This document shows positions 61,523 to 64,000 of a stretch of 64,000 nt of DNA, one piece after another. Location: the NCBI RefSeq assembly GCF_030733205.1, contig NZ_JASHJL010000006.1, forward strand, positions 62,001 through 126,000. The letters run 5' to 3'. This DNA comes from Mameliella sp. MMSF_3455 (GTDB taxonomy: Bacteria > Pseudomonadota > Alphaproteobacteria > Rhodobacterales > Rhodobacteraceae). Made by a program: the position numbers and the translations under genes. Below the pieces are notes generated by a model. It was not told where the DNA came from. It did no database searches and saw only the letters and a program-made list of their open reading frames with translations. Each line of letters begins with the position of its first letter. Within the stretch, counting starts at the first letter, position 1.

Positions 61523-62290
61523 TTAGCGTCCCATCCAGCCGCCATCGACCACGAGGATCTCGCCGTTCACATAGTCGGAGGCCGCCGACGACAGGAACAC
61601 CGCCGGTCCGGCGAAATCCTGTGGCGTGCCCCAACGGCCCTGCGGAATACGCTCAAGGATCGCCTCGGACCGGTCCGGATTGTCCTGCAACGCCTGGGTG
61701 TTGTCGGTGGCGATATAGCCCGGCGCGATGGCGTTCACGTTCACACCCTTGCCCGCCCATTCATTGGCCAGCGCCTTGGTCAGCTGGCCGATCCCGCCCT
61801 TGGACGCGGCATAACCCGGCACGGTGATCCCGCCCTGGAAGGTCAGCAACGAGGCGGTGAAGATGATCTTGCCCCGGCCCCGTTCGACCATGCCGCGCCC
61901 GATCTCGCGCGACAGGACAAACTGCGCGGACAGGTTGACCTCGATCACCTCGTCCCACCAGTCGTCGGGATGCTCGGCCGCGGGCTTGCGCTTGATGGTG
62001 CCGGCGTTGTTGATCAGGATGTCGGGCGCGACGCCATCCGCCTCCAACTGCGCAGCCAGCGCCGTGACCGCCGCGCGGTCGGAGAAATCGCACTGGTAGG
62101 GCGTGAACTTGCGCCCCAGTGCCGTCACCGCCTGTTCCACATCCGATCCCGGCTGCAAGGACGCGCTGACGCCCACGATATCCGCGCCCGCCTGGGCCAG
62201 CGCCTCGGCCATGCCGCGGCCGATGCCGCGCTTGGCGCCGGTGACGACGGCGGTCTTCCCGGAAAGGTCGAAACTGGAAAGGACGGTCAT
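61523..62290 (-). CDS. kduD: KduD-like short-chain dehydrogenase (2-keto-3-deoxy acid dehydrogenase)
   Basis: A 255-residue SDR of the KduD/2-deoxy-D-gluconate 3-dehydrogenase group: cofactor loop TGAKRGIG, LINNAGTIKRKPAAEH, Tyr-x3-Lys in GYAASKGG, and DNTQALQDNPDRSEAILERI, then PQGRWG near the end. KduD interconverts 5-keto and 5-hydroxy forms of 2-keto-3-deoxygluconate; related enzymes oxidise 2-keto-3-deoxy-L-fuconate. Its start overlaps the next zinc dehydrogenase gene by 4 bases. The symbol reflects family similarity; the in vivo substrate may be a deoxy-sugar acid. Confidence 0.85.
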   Translation of the reverse strand: MTVLSSFDLSGKTAVVTGAKRGIGRGMAEALAQAGADIVGVSASLQPGSDVEQAVTALGRKFTPYQCDFSDRAAVTALAAQLEADGVAPDILINNAGTIKRKPAAEHPDDWWDEVIEVNLSAQFVLSREIGRGMVERGRGKIIFTASLLTFQGGITVPGYAASKGGIGQLTKALANEWAGKGVNVNAIAPGYIATDNTQALQDNPDRSEAILERIPQGRWGTPQDFAGPAVFLSSAASDYVNGEILVVDGGWMGR

Positions 62291-63321
62291 GCAGGGTCTC
62301 CCACCTTGATGAGGCTCTTCAGGGCTGTCGGGCTGGCGTCGAGCGATTCAAACGCCTGCTGGATCTCGGCCAGCGGGCTGACATCGGTGATCACCGTTTC
62401 GGCGTCGATCTTGCCCTCGGCCACCAGCGCGATGGCCTTGTCATAGTCTTCGGCTTCGTACACCCGCGCGCCGATCAGGTTCAACTCGCGCCAGAAGAAC
62501 TGGAACATGTCGACCTGCGGTTTCTTGGCATGGATCGCCACCATGACGATCCGCGCGCGTGTCGCCGCAACCGCCGTCATCGCATCCACGCCGGGCTGGC
62601 TGCCCGAGACCTCGAACACCACGTCGGCGCCCTTGGTGCCGGTGCGCGCCTCGATCACCGCCTTCAGGTCTTCCTTGGCCGGGTTCACCGTGTCGAACCC
62701 CAGCTTGCGCGCGATCTCCAGCCGGGTCTCGTTGACCTCGGACAGGACGACATTGCCGCCCGCCTCGCACGCGACCATGGCCACCAGCACACCGATGGGG
62801 CCGCCGCCGATCACCACCACGTCCTCGCCCGGCTGAACCGCGGCCATGCGCACGTCATGGCAGGCCACGGCCACCGGCTCGATCAGCGCAGCGTGATCCA
62901 GGCGCATCCCCTCTGGTAGAACGTGCAGCGTATGCGCGGGAGCATTCCACAGCTCCTGCATGGCGCCATCGGTATCCAGGCCCAGGAATTTCTGGTTATG
63001 GCAGATGTGACCATGCCCGCGCTTGCAGGCGGGGCAATCCCCGCAGGGATCCAGCGGGCGCACCACCACGTTCTGACCCGGCGAGACATTGGTCACGCCC
63101 TCGCCCACCGCCTCGACCACGGCCGACATTTCATGCCCGACGATCCGGTTCAGGCCCACGCGCGCGTCCATGTTGCCGTGAAACACATGCATGTCCGTAC
63201 CGCAGATGCCGCAATAGGCGATGCGCAACTGCACTTCGCCCGCGCCGGGGGCAGGCGCCTCGGCCTGCTCGACGGTAAAGGTGCGGTTGCCGCGGTAAAA
63301 GGCGGCGTCGATCTTGGTCAT
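62287..63321 (-). CDS. Zinc-dependent sugar/polyol dehydrogenase (MDR)
   Basis: A 344-residue medium-chain dehydrogenase. Catalytic zinc residues are in [14 protein letters not shown] and [10 protein letters not shown], the structural zinc cysteines in [15 protein letters not shown], and the Rossmann loop [14 protein letters not shown]. It resembles L-idonate/sorbitol/threonine dehydrogenases and also enzymes oxidising aldonates. It lies between the KduD-like SDR and an enolase-superfamily gene with 4-base overlaps, so all three belong to one minus-strand operon that continues past the window. Confidence 0.9.
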   Translation of the reverse strand: MTKIDAAFYRGNRTFTVEQAEAPAPGAGEVQLRIAYCGICGTDMHVFHGNMDARVGLNRIVGHEMSAVVEAVGEGVTNVSPGQNVVVRPLDPCGDCPACKRGHGHICHNQKFLGLDTDGAMQELWNAPAHTLHVLPEGMRLDHAALIEPVAVACHDVRMAAVQPGEDVVVIGGGPIGVLVAMVACEAGGNVVLSEVNETRLEIARKLGFDTVNPAKEDLKAVIEARTGTKGADVVFEVSGSQPGVDAMTAVAATRARIVMVAIHAKKPQVDMFQFFWRELNLIGARVYEAEDYDKAIALVAEGKIDAETVITDVSPLAEIQQAFESLDASPTALKSLIKVGDPA

Positions 63322-64000
63322 TCGTGCATCTCCTCATGGGCTGCTTGCAATCTGTCCCAGTCGAAGATCACGCCGGTGCCCGGCGTATCCGGCGCCACCG
63401 CCATGTGATCCTCGACCACCAAGGGACGGGTCGTGTAGGTGTCGATGGGGAAGGAATGCACCTCGATCCAGCCCTGCCCCTGCCCGGACACAAGGCTGAC
63501 GTGCAGTTCCTGCATCCCGTGGCTGCACACGGTTATTCCGTGCTGCCGGCCAAGCGCGGCCACCTGCAACCAACCGGTGATCCCGCCGCAGTTCGAGGCA
63601 TCGGGTTGAAGATAACTCAGCCGGGAATCCTCGACCGCGTATTCGAATTCATGGAACGTGTGCAGGTTTTCCCCCATGGCCAGGGGCACCCCCGTCGCCT
63701 CGGCGATCCGGCCATAGCCCTTGTAGCTGTCGGGGATGATCGGTTCCTCGAACCAGGTGATGTCATGGGGCGCAAAGGCGCGCGCGGCCTCGATCGCCTG
63801 ATCCTCGGACATGGAATAATTCGCATCGACCATGAAGGTCACGTCAGGGCCGATCAACTCGCGCACCGCCTTCACCCGGGCCACGTCCTCGGCCAGCGTG
63901 GGCTGACCCACCTTGATCTTCACCGCGTCGAAGCCACGGTCCAGGTAACCGCGGATGCTGTCCAGCAGTTTCGGCAGCGGAAAGTTCAGGTCGATCCCCC
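63318..64000 (-). CDS. Enolase-superfamily sugar-acid dehydratase (partial, C-terminal part)
   Basis: The reverse strand encodes the last 227 residues of a mandelate racemase/MLE-family enzyme; the N-terminus lies outside. The catalytic K-x-K is in AVKIKVGQP, and metal ligands are in [18 protein letters not shown] and AMGENLHT. The final-domain His is in [12 protein letters not shown]. It differs from the K-x-H enzyme at 54435, so the two likely act on different acids or stereoisomers. It overlaps the zinc dehydrogenase by 4 bases. Candidate roles include L-fuconate, galactonate or arabinonate dehydratase. Confidence 0.88.
   Translation of the reverse strand, partial: GIDLNFPLPKLLDSIRGYLDRGFDAVKIKVGQPTLAEDVARVKAVRELIGPDVTFMVDANYSMSEDQAIEAARAFAPHDITWFEEPIIPDSYKGYGRIAEATGVPLAMGENLHTFHEFEYAVEDSRLSYLQPDASNCGGITGWLQVAALGRQHGITVCSHGMQELHVSLVSGQGQGWIEVHSFPIDTYTTRPLVVEDHMAVAPDTPGTGVIFDWDRLQAAHEEMHE

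Noticed and set aside
1-64000. tRNA, rRNA, insertion sequences, integrases, phage genes or CRISPR repeats
   Set aside because: Read on both strands; no cloverleaf-like CCA-ended segments, transposase motifs or regularly spaced repeats were recognised. A tRNA or covariance-model scan would be decisive.

Overview
The window is about 64 kb of dense, GC-rich DNA. It holds 67 protein-coding genes or gene remnants, and the largest gap between genes is about 220 bases. I see no rRNA, tRNA, insertion sequence, phage gene or CRISPR array. The gene content points to an alphaproteobacterium of the Rhodobacterales (roseobacter-like). Supporting features are AcuI and PrpE, a TctCBA transporter, several sugar ABC transporters with their own GntR, LacI or IclR regulators, AGGAG-type ribosome binding sites, and many ATGA stop/start overlaps. 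The taxonomy is inferred from gene content only.

Layout. (1) 1-8.4 kb: small stress and redox genes. These are a cut LysR gene, a DJ-1/PfpI protein, an aldehyde dehydrogenase, a GST, an NAD(P)-binding protein, a ferric-reductase-like membrane protein, a SnoaL-like exported protein, a DUF2218 protein, a second LysR, a VOC protein and a cystathionine beta-lyase. (2) 8.4-12 kb: a cytoplasmic molybdopterin S/N-oxide reductase, an IclR regulator and a rhodanese. (3) 12.1-20.9 kb: a one-direction operon with a DAO-type FAD oxidase, hydantoinase/oxoprolinase A and B, an SDR, propionyl-CoA synthetase, a RidA protein and a lone amino-acid ABC ATPase. It is followed convergently by acuI. (4) 22.2-24.4 kb: a DUF1326/DUF2182 cysteine- and methionine-rich pair, divergent from a GntR gene.

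(5) 24.5-32.6 kb (minus strand): LacI regulator, xylose isomerase, TIM-barrel isomerase, Gfo/Idh/MocA dehydrogenase and a CUT2-type sugar ABC transporter. Two palindromic operators lie 21 bp apart in front of it. (6) 32.8-39.8 kb (plus strand): a second, FrcBCA-like sugar ABC transporter, a zinc alcohol dehydrogenase, an SDR, an internally deleted RraA-like gene, an unusual GntR protein with two winged-helix domains, a 58-codon possible remnant, and an aldo/keto reductase. (7) 39.9-49.1 kb: a divergent pair of operons. On the minus strand are an isopropylmalate-dehydrogenase-like enzyme, a Gfo/Idh protein and a GntR regulator. On the plus strand are TctCBA, an ABM-domain protein, a metallo-beta-lactamase-fold lactonase-like enzyme, OtnK and OtnC. 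I infer uptake and breakdown of a four-carbon sugar acid or its lactone to dihydroxyacetone phosphate.

(8) 49.1-49.7 kb: a ParDE-type toxin-antitoxin pair. (9) 49.8-64 kb: a large sugar/sugar-acid catabolic island. It holds a GntR regulator, a two-gene UxaA-type dehydratase, an HpcH/HpaI aldolase, an aldehyde dehydrogenase, two enolase-superfamily dehydratases (one cut by the window end), a CUT1 ABC transporter, an aldo/keto reductase, a lactonase-like amidohydrolase, a KduD-like SDR and a zinc alcohol dehydrogenase. Together these can form a non-phosphorylating route: sugar, lactone, aldonate, 2-keto-3-deoxy acid, then pyruvate plus an aldehyde that is oxidised to an acid. The exact sugar cannot be read from sequence alone.
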